Part shown: positions 24,230 through 31,513 of the stretch, in pieces | Numbering within the stretch: position 1 is the stretch's first letter | Layout of the letters: every line of letters starts with the position of its first letter | Origin: Bacillota bacterium | GTDB taxonomy: Bacteria > Bacillota > Clostridia > Oscillospirales > Ruminococcaceae | DNA: 64,000 nt | Direction of reading: 5' to 3' | NCBI GenBank assembly: GCA_023440965.1 | Contig: JAEZRC010000003.1 | Span: 62,001-126,000, forward strand | Translations under genes and position numbers: made by a program | The notes under the pieces: model-generated | Databases searched by the model: none | The model's input: only the letters and a program-made list of their open reading frames with translations | Told to the model about the DNA's origin: nothing

Positions 24230-25585
24230 TTATGCTGCCTGTTCTACAAGTGAAAGCTTACGCCATTTTCCACGCTTCCATCTTATTGAGAATAGAATTC
24301 CCCTAAAGATTTCATCACACGCCATAGCCGTCCATACACCGAGTATTCCCATATCAAGAACTACGCCAAGAATATATCCGCCACCAACAGCAACTATCCA
24401 TGCATCAATAATTCCAATAATAATTGGGAACTTTGTATCGCCTGTTGCCTGAAGTGATCTTACTGCACAAAGGTTAACCGCTCTTCCTTGTTCAAGAAAT
24501 ATTTCAATAAACATTATTTTCTGACAAATGTTCAGCGTTTGCGGGTCACTAATAAATAACCCGCATATTGGTCTGCAGGCAAAGAAGAGCACGAGCGAGC
24601 CGCAGAAGCTGCAGAGCATTGATATTCTAAGTGAACTCTTGAAGCGCTTATCTGTTCCCTCAATATCCCTTGCACCCATAAGATATCCTACAATAACCTG
24701 AGTTGTTGCTGAAATTGCTGCTGCAAATATCCATGATATAAACGATAAGAGGTTTACGGTAACTCTTGCTTGAATTACCTTTGCACCGAATTTATTAATA
24801 AACTTCTGTACCATAATTGTTACAAAAGCAAAACTTAAGCTTTCACCAGCAGAAGGAACACCTATTCCGAGCATTTTTCTTAACTGTTCAAAAGGAAACG
24901 GTCTAATTTCCTTAAGTGTTATTTTTACTCCTACCTTGCGTTTATAAACAATAATTAATAAAATTACTGCAACAAGCTTACTTATATTACTTGCTATGCT
25001 CACACCAACTATTCCGAGCTTTGGAATGCCAAAGAACCCGAAAATCAATAATGCATTTCCACCAACATTGATAATGTTTGAGATAATAGCAATATACATA
25101 CATTCCTTCATAAAGCCATTTGCTTTTAGGAACGCTGAATATGTGACCATTATAGAATTAAGAATAAGTCCTGAGCCTATCCAGATTATATACGTCTTAG
25201 CTTCCCGCAGAATAACATCGGGATAATTAAGCCACTGGAATATCGGGTTATAAAAGAAAAGGATAAGTGCTGTTACAAAAATCCCGAACACTATATTGAC
25301 AACAAAGGACAATGTGTAAAGCTGTTTTGCCTTTTCCTTATTGTTTGCTCCGATATACTGTGCTATCAATATTGTCGATGCAACAGCAACGACATTAAAA
25401 GTCATAAGGAACACATTTATTATCTGATTAACATTACCTATGGCTGAATATCCGTGTGCCGATTGCGATTTGATCATAAGCTGATCAGCACTTCCGATAA
25501 GTGTAGCAAGTAAGGTTTCTATAAAAACAGGTAATGTTAATTTCAGAAGATACTTATTTGATTTGTATTGATTTGTATTTACCAT
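24230..25585 (-). CDS. MATE-family efflux transporter
   Basis: A 451-residue membrane protein with 12 hydrophobic segments in two similar halves, the MATE fold. KLTLPVFIETLLATLIGSADQLMI is the typical first segment, and FGIPKLGIVGVSIASNISKL and MGILGVWTAMACDEIFRGILF mark the ends of the two halves. It probably exports cationic drugs or metabolites using Na+ or H+. ATG 25585 is chosen because GAGGAGAATAAT lies just before it; a longer in-frame start at 25603 would place that site inside the gene. Confidence 0.9.
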   Translation of the reverse strand: MVNTNQYKSNKYLLKLTLPVFIETLLATLIGSADQLMIKSQSAHGYSAIGNVNQIINVFLMTFNVVAVASTILIAQYIGANNKEKAKQLYTLSFVVNIVFGIFVTALILFFYNPIFQWLNYPDVILREAKTYIIWIGSGLILNSIMVTYSAFLKANGFMKECMYIAIISNIINVGGNALLIFGFFGIPKLGIVGVSIASNISKLVAVILLIIVYKRKVGVKITLKEIRPFPFEQLRKMLGIGVPSAGESLSFAFVTIMVQKFINKFGAKVIQARVTVNLLSFISWIFAAAISATTQVIVGYLMGARDIEGTDKRFKSSLRISMLCSFCGSLVLFFACRPICGLFISDPQTLNICQKIMFIEIFLEQGRAVNLCAVRSLQATGDTKFPIIIGIIDAWIVAVGGGYILGVVLDMGILGVWTAMACDEIFRGILFSIRWKRGKWRKLSLVEQAA

Positions 25586-25642
25586 ATTATTCTCCTCAAG
25601 CATAATGCTTTTCTAATATAAGTATATTTTTTCTTGTGTTTC

Positions 25643-25672
25643 TGTATATCAGAAAATTAATAAATGTGTCAA
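25643..25672 (-). promoter_or_regulatory. Promoter of the MATE gene
   Basis: On the minus strand TTGACA (25672-25667), 18 bp, TATACA (25648-25643). Confidence 0.55.
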
Positions 25673-25689
25673 CTTTTTATTATGTTTTA

Positions 25690-25718
25690 TTGAAGATGAT
25701 AGAATAAAATGTTATAAT
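25690..25718 (+). promoter_or_regulatory. Promoter of the GNAT gene
   Basis: TTGAAG at 25690-25695, 17 bp, TATAAT at 25713-25718. The start point is about 12 bases before the GGAGG ribosome site. Confidence 0.6.
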
Positions 25719-25736
25719 GCATTATGGAGGTTTTAT

Positions 25737-26159
25737 ATGCTAAATTTTAAGATAACAAAAGGTAAAAATGACTTTAAAGACATTGAATTCATCAGGCAAA
25801 CCGTCTTTATTGATGAACAGAAATTTATTGATGAATTTGATGATATCGACAACACTGCATATCACGTTGTAGGGTATAAAAATGAAAAGCCAATAGTCTG
25901 TGCAAGATTTTTCCGTGATGGGAATAATGAATATCATATTGGCAGAATTGCTGTTCTTAAAGAATTCAGAGGAAAGGGCCTTGGCTCAGAAATTGTTGAG
26001 TTCTGTGAAAATGAAATTAAGAAGCTCGGCGGAAAAAGTGTTTCACTTTCAGCACAGTTAAGAGCCTCAGATTTTTATAAGAAAATGAATTTTAATACTA
26101 CCGGTGAAGTTTATATGGATGAGCACGTTGAACATATAAAAATGACAAAAGAATTATAG
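25737..26159 (+). CDS. GNAT-family N-acetyltransferase
   Basis: A 140-residue acyl-CoA transferase. IGRIAVLKEFRGKGLGSEIVEFCENEIKKLG carries the acetyl-CoA pyrophosphate loop (RGKGLG) near residue 81, and the C-terminal LRASDFYKKMNFNTTGEVYMDEHVEHIKM is the usual end of the ElaA/YjcF-like subgroup. The substrate is unknown. The N-terminal IEFIRQTVFIDEQKFIDEFD also fits the ElaA-like opening. The ATG follows ATGGAGGTTTTAT. Confidence 0.87.
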   Translation: MLNFKITKGKNDFKDIEFIRQTVFIDEQKFIDEFDDIDNTAYHVVGYKNEKPIVCARFFRDGNNEYHIGRIAVLKEFRGKGLGSEIVEFCENEIKKLGGKSVSLSAQLRASDFYKKMNFNTTGEVYMDEHVEHIKMTKEL

Positions 26160-26163
26160 AATA

Positions 26164-26191
26164 TTGACAATATGATTTTCTCTGATATAAT
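26164..26191 (+). promoter_or_regulatory. Promoter of hydE
   Basis: TTGACA at 26164-26169, 16 bp, TATAAT at 26186-26191. Confidence 0.7.
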
Positions 26192-26227
26192 TAAATCATA
26201 CTGAAATTATATGAATTTGGAGGCCTT

Positions 26228-27268
26228 ATGACTGAACTTATTGACAAGCTTTATAAAACAGGCGACTTATCTGACGATGAGCTTTTATACTTAATTGACA
26301 ACAGAACACAGCAGTCAGCAGATTATCTTGCTTTAAAAGCTCGTGAGGTTTCTCAAAGTCGCTTTGGCAATAAGGTTTTCATCCGTGGGCTTATTGAGGT
26401 TTCAAGCTGCTGTCAGAATGATTGCCTTTATTGCGGGATAAGAAAGAGCAACACAAATGCTCAAAGATATCTTCTTGATAAGGATACCATTTTAAGCTGC
26501 TGTGAAAACGGCTATAAATTAGGCTTTCGTACCTTTGTTTTACAGGGCGGTGAGCTTGGCGGACACAATGACGATGATATTGAAGATATTATTTATACAA
26601 TAAGGCACAAATATCCTGACTGCGCAATAACGCTTTCTCTCGGTGAAAAAACTAAGGAAGTATATAAAAAGTTTTTTAACGCTGGAGCAAACAGATACCT
26701 TTTAAGACACGAAACCGCAAACGAAGAACATTATGCAAAACTTCATCCATCAGATATGTCACTGAAGAACCGAAAGAAATGCCTTTTTGACCTTAAGAAT
26801 ATCGGATATCAGGTTGGAACTGGCTTCATGGTTGGCTCACCATACCAGACAACTAAAAATATTGTTGAGGATTTGCTTTTTATAAAAAAACTCAAACCAC
26901 AGATGATTGGAATTGGTCCGTTTGTCCCACATAAGGATACACCGTTCAAGGATTTCAACTCTGGAACTGCTGAACTAACGACATATCTTTTAAGCATATT
27001 GAGATTGATGTTCCCGAATGCACTTATTCCATCAACCACTTCACTCGGCACAATCAAGCCTACAGGCCGTGAGGACGGAATTCTCGCCGGAGCAAACGTC
27101 GTTATGCCAAACCTGTCCCCTGTTAGTGTTAGAAAAAAATACTCATTATATGATAATAAAATATGTACCGGTGAGGAAGCTGCCGAATGTCTTGAATGTC
27201 TTAAAAGAAGAATGATGAGCATCGGATATGAGATAGTTTCCGACAGAGGAGATTATATAGAGAAATAG
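26228..27268 (+). CDS. hydE: [FeFe]-hydrogenase H-cluster maturase, radical SAM
   Basis: A 346-residue radical SAM enzyme of the HydE/BioB-like group. The CxxxCxxC motif for the SAM-bound cluster is in SSCCQNDCLYCGIR near 59-71. FVLQGGELGGHND, TLSLGEKTKEVYKKFFNAGANRYLLRHET and GTGFMVGSPYQTTKNIVEDL are HydE-like segments, and the late PTGREDGILAGANVVMPNLSP fits as well. HydE acts with HydF and HydG to build the 2Fe subcluster of [FeFe] hydrogenase, so the cell probably makes H2. Neither partner is in this window. ATG 26228 follows TTTGGAGGCCTT. Confidence 0.9.
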   Translation: MTELIDKLYKTGDLSDDELLYLIDNRTQQSADYLALKAREVSQSRFGNKVFIRGLIEVSSCCQNDCLYCGIRKSNTNAQRYLLDKDTILSCCENGYKLGFRTFVLQGGELGGHNDDDIEDIIYTIRHKYPDCAITLSLGEKTKEVYKKFFNAGANRYLLRHETANEEHYAKLHPSDMSLKNRKKCLFDLKNIGYQVGTGFMVGSPYQTTKNIVEDLLFIKKLKPQMIGIGPFVPHKDTPFKDFNSGTAELTTYLLSILRLMFPNALIPSTTSLGTIKPTGREDGILAGANVVMPNLSPVSVRKKYSLYDNKICTGEEAAECLECLKRRMMSIGYEIVSDRGDYIEK

Positions 27269-27296
27269 AAGGTTGCTTAAGCAACCTTTATTTTTT
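27269..27296 (+). terminator. Terminator after hydE
   Basis: AAGGTTGC / GCAACCTT with a four-base loop and a T-rich tail directly after the hydE stop. It runs into the 3' end of the convergent small gene and may serve both. Confidence 0.75.
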
Positions 27297-27425
27297 GTCT
27301 TTTTTATATGCAATAAGAACAATGTCTTCCCCAGATTTCTGCTCAAGTGACTGTTGTGTATTATTAACCATGTCTATCTGACTTTCAGTAAGATCTGCAA
27401 TTGAATAACCATTATAAGATTTCAT
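27288..27425 (-). CDS. Small hypothetical protein, 45 residues
   Basis: ATG 27425 follows GAGGTGATAAT, a strong ribosome site, and opens a 45-residue frame starting MKSYNGYSIADLTESQIDMV and ending in KKDKK. It is soluble, helical in its middle, and has no motif I know. The clean ribosome site and position facing hydE over a shared terminator argue that it is real. No function is proposed. Confidence 0.55.
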   Translation of the reverse strand: MKSYNGYSIADLTESQIDMVNNTQQSLEQKSGEDIVLIAYKKDKK

Positions 27426-27523
27426 ATTATCACCTCATCAATAATATTTGTAGAATGGTAACAATTATTCGTAATAATTTTAATAAAATATGATGAATTC
27501 ATCGATAAAATGCTCACAAATCC

Positions 27524-27552
27524 TTGACAATAGATTAATTAAATAATATATT
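27524..27552 (+). promoter_or_regulatory. Promoter of the zinc-ribbon protein gene
   Basis: TTGACA at 27524-27529, 17 bp, TATATT at 27547-27552. Confidence 0.6.
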
Positions 27553-27599
27553 GTAATTAATAAGTTATTATTTTTAATTTAAATAGGGAGGTTGCTTTT

Positions 27600-28028
27600 A
27601 TGGGCGTTTTCGACAAAATGGGTGATGCGATTTCTAATGTAAGTAAAGAGGTCGTAGACAAAGTAAAATCTAACAATGATATCGGGAAATTGAAACAACA
27701 GATTGAATATGAAGAGGCTAAAGTATATGACGGCTATATTGAACTAGGAAAAGACTTGTTTGAAAACAAGCCTGAGAATATTAGTGAAGCAGCACAGAAG
27801 GTTTGTACTGATATTGATGCTCGTCTTTCAAGAATAAGCAGAATTAAAATCCAAATCAATGACATTAAAGGAATAAAAATTTGTCCTGCCTGTGGTGCCA
27901 CTATAACAAACAATTTTCTTTTCTGTGGCTTATGTGGTGCAAAGCTTCCAGATAGCACAAATGAACTCAGCAAAGAGAACTCACTATCTCCTGCAAAAAA
28001 GCCTGATGGTCTTGCTTTTGCTGACTAA
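27600..28028 (+). CDS. Coiled-coil protein with a zinc ribbon
   Basis: A 142-residue cytoplasmic protein. Residues 1-90 are helical with charged heptads (KLKQQIEYEEAKVYDGYIELGKDLFEN). Residues 98-118 hold two CxxC pairs, ICPACGATITNNFLFCGLCGAKL, a zinc-ribbon (DZR-like) module. The tail is short and polar. Such proteins are common in Clostridia and have no settled role. ATG 27600 follows GGGAGG by eight bases; the gene has its own promoter and terminator. Confidence 0.8.
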   Translation: MGVFDKMGDAISNVSKEVVDKVKSNNDIGKLKQQIEYEEAKVYDGYIELGKDLFENKPENISEAAQKVCTDIDARLSRISRIKIQINDIKGIKICPACGATITNNFLFCGLCGAKLPDSTNELSKENSLSPAKKPDGLAFAD

Positions 28029-28041
28029 AAGATATTAATAA

Positions 28042-28074
28042 ATAAGCCTGCTCAAACAGCAGGCTTATTTTTTT
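28042..28074 (+). terminator. Terminator after the zinc-ribbon gene
   Basis: A perfect stem AATAAGCCTGCT / AGCAGGCTTATT with a five-base loop and a T-run. Confidence 0.85.
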
Positions 28075-28227
28075 ACTTTTAATTAAAAAAATATTAAGTT
28101 TTAATAATTATCCATTTTTAATGTTTAAAACATTATATTTTTGCATATATAATCTTATATGTGCATACATTTACTTTTTTAACATATGAATGTATATTTT
28201 TTCATGTTATTTATACATTTAAAACCT

Positions 28228-28256
28228 TTGACAGCAAATAAATTCAATGATAAAAT
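28228..28256 (+). promoter_or_regulatory. Promoter of the NSS transporter gene
   Basis: TTGACA at 28228-28233, 17 bp, TAAAAT at 28251-28256. The AT-rich 28080-28227 stretch before it holds several short palindromes but no gene I can support. Confidence 0.65.
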
Positions 28257-28285
28257 AATGTATTGATTTAAAGGGGGCAAGCAGA

Positions 28286-29830
28286 ATGAAAAGAGAAAGT
28301 TGGGCTTCAAGGTCCACATTTATTTTGGCTGCAATTGGTTCTGCAGTAGGTCTTGGTAACGCGTGGCGTTTCCCAGGATTAGCAGCAAAGCACGGCGGAG
28401 GTGCATTCTTATTAGTTTACATTCTTGCAATGCTAATTATCGGAATTCCGCTTCTTATGATGGAAATTTCAATCGGAAGAAAAATGCGCAGAGGTGCTGC
28501 GGGCGCAATGAGAGGCCTTAATAAAAAACTTGAGCCAATCGGCTGGGCGGCAACAACAAATGCATTTTTAATTGCAACATATTATGCTGTTGTTTTTGCT
28601 TGGGTAATCATGATGGCTATCGGAAGCTATAAGTTTGCCGGACTAACAGGCAACACAGCAGAAGCAAGTGGCGTCTGGGCTGGTCTTATAAAGACTACTG
28701 GTACAACAAAGGGATATGGAACAATCTCATGGCCTGTTGTTGGGTCACTTGTATTAGCATGGGGATTTATTTATGTCTGTATCAGAAACGGTGCTCAAAG
28801 TGTTGGAAAGGTTGTTAAATACACTGTATTCCTTCCTGTAGTATGCCTTGCAATAATGGCTATCAAGGGTTTTACAATGCCTGGTGCTGTGGAAGGTATG
28901 AAAGCACTTTTTATTCCTGATATGTCTGCAATCTCTAATGCAACATTATGGATTGACGCAGTAGGACAAGTATTTTATTCACTTTCAATTATGATGGCAA
29001 TTATGTTTGCCTATGGTTCATTCCTTGATAAAGCAAGTAATGTTGCCGTTGACTCTATGATTATAGCATTTGCTGACCTTGCTATTAGTGTTCTTTCAGG
29101 AATTGTACTTTTCACAACAATGTACGGAACAGGGATGACAACAGAACAGATGTCTTCTTCTGGAATAAGCACGGCATTTATTATCTATCCGACTGCTATT
29201 GTTCAATTATCAAGCAGTGGTATATTAAATTCAATTTTCGCATTTATCTTCTACTTCTGTTTGTGTACACTTGCTATTGACTCTGCATTTTCAATCATTG
29301 AGGGTATATCAACAGCAATTTCAGACAAGTTCAATCTTAAAAAGAAAAACACAACAATCGCTGTATGTATTGTTTCAGGAATTCTATCACTGTTCTTCGT
29401 AACAGGTGCTGGCCTTGCATGGCTTGATATTGTTGATAACTGGTGTAATGCATATAACCTCATTCTTGTAGGTGTGCTTGAAGCTATTGCTGTTGGCTGG
29501 TGCTTCAAAACAAGCAAGGTTCTTGATGAAATCAATAAGAATACAAAGAGATTCAGAATGCCCGCATGGTGGTTCAATACTTCAATTAAGTTCATTGCTC
29601 CTGCTGTTCTTATAGGATTCTTTACATGGAATATTGTAACACTTTTCAAGGACGGTGGCATCTATGGAAGTAAGGATAATTATTCACTTGCTTCAAACAT
29701 CATCGGCGGATGGATATTGACTGTTCTTGTATTCGCGAGTGGATTTATTATCAGGTTAATCGTTAATGCAAAAAAGAACAAAGGCTTTGTTGAAGACGAT
29801 ACCTCATGGGACGAAGTAACAGAAGAATAA
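28286..29830 (+). CDS. Neurotransmitter:sodium symporter (NSS/SNF) family transporter
   Basis: A 514-residue membrane protein with 12 hydrophobic segments and the LeuT-like opening WASRSTFILAAIGSAVGLGNAWRFPGLAAKHGGGAFLLVYI, which contains the Na+ and substrate site of segment 1. VFYSLSIMMAIMFAYGSFLDK fits segment 6 and FCLCTLAIDSAFSIIEG fits segment 8. Members take up amino acids, often Trp, Leu or Ala, with Na+; the substrate here is open. ATG 28286 follows AAAGGGGGCAAGCAGA. Confidence 0.92.
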   Translation: MKRESWASRSTFILAAIGSAVGLGNAWRFPGLAAKHGGGAFLLVYILAMLIIGIPLLMMEISIGRKMRRGAAGAMRGLNKKLEPIGWAATTNAFLIATYYAVVFAWVIMMAIGSYKFAGLTGNTAEASGVWAGLIKTTGTTKGYGTISWPVVGSLVLAWGFIYVCIRNGAQSVGKVVKYTVFLPVVCLAIMAIKGFTMPGAVEGMKALFIPDMSAISNATLWIDAVGQVFYSLSIMMAIMFAYGSFLDKASNVAVDSMIIAFADLAISVLSGIVLFTTMYGTGMTTEQMSSSGISTAFIIYPTAIVQLSSSGILNSIFAFIFYFCLCTLAIDSAFSIIEGISTAISDKFNLKKKNTTIAVCIVSGILSLFFVTGAGLAWLDIVDNWCNAYNLILVGVLEAIAVGWCFKTSKVLDEINKNTKRFRMPAWWFNTSIKFIAPAVLIGFFTWNIVTLFKDGGIYGSKDNYSLASNIIGGWILTVLVFASGFIIRLIVNAKKNKGFVEDDTSWDEVTEE

Positions 29831-29841
29831 TTTATTATAAA

Positions 29842-29869
29842 TAAAGGACAAGCAGGTTTGCTTGTCCTT
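29842..29869 (+). terminator. Terminator after the NSS gene
   Basis: AAAGGACAAGCA / TGCTTGTCCTTT with a four-base loop. A weak T-tail on both sides suggests it may also serve the convergent pnuC gene. Confidence 0.75.
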
Positions 29870-29875
29870 TCATAA

Positions 29876-30571
29876 TTATATAATCTTTGTTTGCCGTTGG
29901 TGCATCCTTCTCCAATTTAAAAAGCCATATAAATCATTGACAAGGAACATAATAAAGCAAATAACAACAGATAAATATGATACATCCTTCATAGTTGCTA
30001 AAATCCATAAAACTATCAGCACAATATCATTTGCAGCATAAGCAAGTGCAAAATAAGCACTGCGTCTGAAAGTAAGATAGACCGCAAGAAAGCTTGTTGC
30101 TACCGAAATAGTACTTGGGAGAAGGTTTGCCGTACCAAAGGCTTTTAGGATAAAATAAAACAAAACAGTAATAACACCAGTCAATATAAACATTAGTATA
30201 GTATCCATTAATTTAAGACGATTTACCTTGACTTCTGCTTTATTCCCGTTATAAGGATTTTTAATCCATGAGATTAATGCTATAAAAGCCATCGGTGCTG
30301 TCATACCAAGATAAGTTATCATTTCTCCATAATAGGCAAATGCCAAAGAAATAATGCCATAGATAATACTGAAAACTATCATAAGAGCTTGTCCGATAGG
30401 ATTCCCTTTAGCATTAAAAATTAAAGATGTTACACCAATAACAGAAGCAAGAAGAGTCATATAGTTTGTTCTGTCAAAAAGGCAAAAGGACAAAACTATC
30501 ATAATTGTTGAAGAACTCCATAATATTTTTTCAGTTCTTGAAAAGTAATTTTTATAATCTTTTAAGCTCAT
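29876..30571 (-). CDS. pnuC: PnuC-family nucleoside/vitamin transporter
   Basis: A 231-residue membrane protein with seven to eight hydrophobic segments. The closing NDLYGFLNWRRMHQRQ and the segment QALMIVFSIIYGIISLAFAYYGEMITYLGMT fit PnuC proteins, which take up nicotinamide riboside for NAD (relatives PnuT and PnuX carry thiamine or riboflavin). ATG 30571 follows GGAGGTATAACCAAA. No promoter lies between it and the tRNA-Arg gene 110 bp upstream; the leader between holds a large terminator-like hairpin, so expression may rely on read-through. Confidence 0.82.
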   Translation of the reverse strand: MSLKDYKNYFSRTEKILWSSSTIMIVLSFCLFDRTNYMTLLASVIGVTSLIFNAKGNPIGQALMIVFSIIYGIISLAFAYYGEMITYLGMTAPMAFIALISWIKNPYNGNKAEVKVNRLKLMDTILMFILTGVITVLFYFILKAFGTANLLPSTISVATSFLAVYLTFRRSAYFALAYAANDIVLIVLWILATMKDVSYLSVVICFIMFLVNDLYGFLNWRRMHQRQTKII

Positions 30572-30583
30572 TTTGGTTATACC

Positions 30584-30646
30584 TCCAAAAAAATAAGCAT
30601 TAGCATACACATCTTCAAAGACCTAACGATGTGTAAACAAATGCTT
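30584..30646 (-). terminator. Large nested hairpin with T-run between tRNA-Arg and pnuC
   Basis: Outer arms 30595-30601 with 30640-30646 (seven perfect pairs) and inner arms 30607-30613 with 30628-30634 (seven perfect pairs) form a two-part hairpin. On the minus strand it is followed by TATTTTTTT and then at once by the pnuC ribosome site. It may end the tRNA transcript, act as an attenuator for pnuC, or both. Confidence 0.6.
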
Positions 30647-30680
30647 CCGCAACTCTACCCGGTGGCAGATTATATTATTT

Positions 30681-30755
30681 TGGCACCCGCAACGGGAATC
30701 GAACCCATAACTAACCCTTAGGAGGGGTTTATTATATCCATTTAACTATGCAGGC
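30681..30755 (-). tRNA. tRNA-Arg (anticodon CCT)
   Basis: A full cloverleaf on the minus strand with encoded CCA: acceptor pairs GCCTGCA with TGCGGGT (including two wobbles), D arm GTTA/TAAT, anticodon arm AACCC-CTCCTAA-GGGTT with CCT at the anticodon position, T arm ATGGG/CCCGT with TTCGATT loop. It reads AGG codons. A promoter lies upstream, but a copy of the tRNA's own first 24 bases lies between. Confidence 0.92.
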
Positions 30756-30827
30756 ATATATGGTTGTTTTTTAATTTATGCAAATAGGTTTATTATTACG
30801 AGCATAGCGAGTAACAAGGTTCTCAGT

Positions 30828-30860
30828 GTCTGTTCGAAATCTTTGATTTCGGTAACAGAC
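30828..30860. repeat. Long hairpin element inside the tRNA 5'-half duplication
   Basis: Arms GTCTGTT/AACAGAC and CGAAATC/GATTTCG give 14 pairs with a two-base bulge and a TTT loop, flanked on both sides by AGGTTCT direct repeats. It is REP-like or MITE-like in appearance. It lies in the 112-bp gap between the two copies of the tRNA 5' part. Confidence 0.6.
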
Positions 30861-30867
30861 GAGGTTC

Positions 30868-30891
30868 TTATATCCATTTAACTATGCAGGC
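30868..30891 (-). repeat. Direct repeat of the first 24 bases of tRNA-Arg (pseudo-tRNA 5' part)
   Basis: Identical for 24 bases to 30732-30755, covering the 5' acceptor strand and D arm, and placed 136 bp upstream of the intact copy on the minus strand. It sits about 16 bases after a good -10 box, exactly where the tRNA would be expected to start. The rest of a tRNA does not follow. It looks like one end of an insertion or duplication event in the tRNA gene. Confidence 0.8.
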
Positions 30892-30907
30892 TTTTTTCAA
30901 CTAAATT

Positions 30908-30936
30908 ATTATAACACTATTTTTAACTCCGTGCAA
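30908..30936 (-). promoter_or_regulatory. Promoter reading into the pseudo-tRNA and tRNA-Arg
   Basis: On the minus strand TTGCAC (30936-30931), 17 bp, TATAAT (30913-30908). Confidence 0.7.
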
Positions 30937-31030
30937 GCAAAATATAGCTTGTCTTTTTTTGTCAAAGTATTGACTATATTAAGATATATGATAAAATATA
31001 AGTAAAGTACTTACAAGAAGGATGGGCGTT

Positions 31031-31426
31031 ATGAAGAAGAACGAATTTGAGTATATCTGGACTGATAAGAAAAGAACCCTTTTTGGACTGCCACTTTCTT
31101 TTACCCGCTATTTTATTACTGAAGCTAAATTTGTAAGACGTTGTGGCTTCCTCAATGTTACTGAAGACGAATTTGAACTTTATAAAGTAGCCGATAAAAA
31201 GCTTGTTTTACCTTTCGTTCAAAGAATATTCAACTGCGGCTCAATTATAATAAATGTCAAAGATGTTGACACTCCTGTTGCTGAAATTCATTCAGTAAAA
31301 AATATCCGTTGCGTTCTTAAAACTCTCGAAGAAAATGTAAACAAACAACGAGACAAATACAACATCAGGGGCAGAGATATGGTCGGCACAAGCTTTAATG
31401 ATAATGACGATGATGACGACAGATAA
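31031..31426 (+). CDS. Bacterial PH-like (bPH2-type) protein
   Basis: A 131-residue soluble protein. Residues 8-95 (RTLFGLPLSFTRYFITEAKFVRRCGFLNVTEDEFELYKVADKKLVLPFVQRIFNCGSIII) follow the beta-strand pattern of bacterial PH domains, in particular the T.YF.....F..R.GF.....DE..L..V.D.....F..R....G.I.. pattern. The tail after residue 98 is charged and ends in an Asp run (NDNDDDDDR). No membrane segment is present, unlike many bPH2 proteins. ATG 31031 is preferred over an in-frame ATG nine bases earlier, because GAAGGA is then properly spaced. Role unknown. Confidence 0.65.
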   Translation: MKKNEFEYIWTDKKRTLFGLPLSFTRYFITEAKFVRRCGFLNVTEDEFELYKVADKKLVLPFVQRIFNCGSIIINVKDVDTPVAEIHSVKNIRCVLKTLEENVNKQRDKYNIRGRDMVGTSFNDNDDDDDR

Positions 31427-31434
31427 ATAATACT

Positions 31435-31462
31435 AAAGTCTGCTTTAAAAGCAGACTTTTTT
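31435..31462 (+). terminator. Terminator after the PH-like gene
   Basis: AAGTCTGCTTT / AAAGCAGACTT stem followed by a T-run. Confidence 0.85.
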
Positions 31463-31513
31463 CTTACTCTTTAATGTGGTATAATAGCATTATTATATTT
31501 TCGAGGTAAATAT

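Noticed and set aside
30601..30660. A stretch after tRNA-Arg that looks faintly like a tRNA-Val (GGTAGAG and TTTACAC in order on the minus strand)
   Set aside because: Acceptor, anticodon and T stems do not pair; the pairing that does exist is the nested hairpin.
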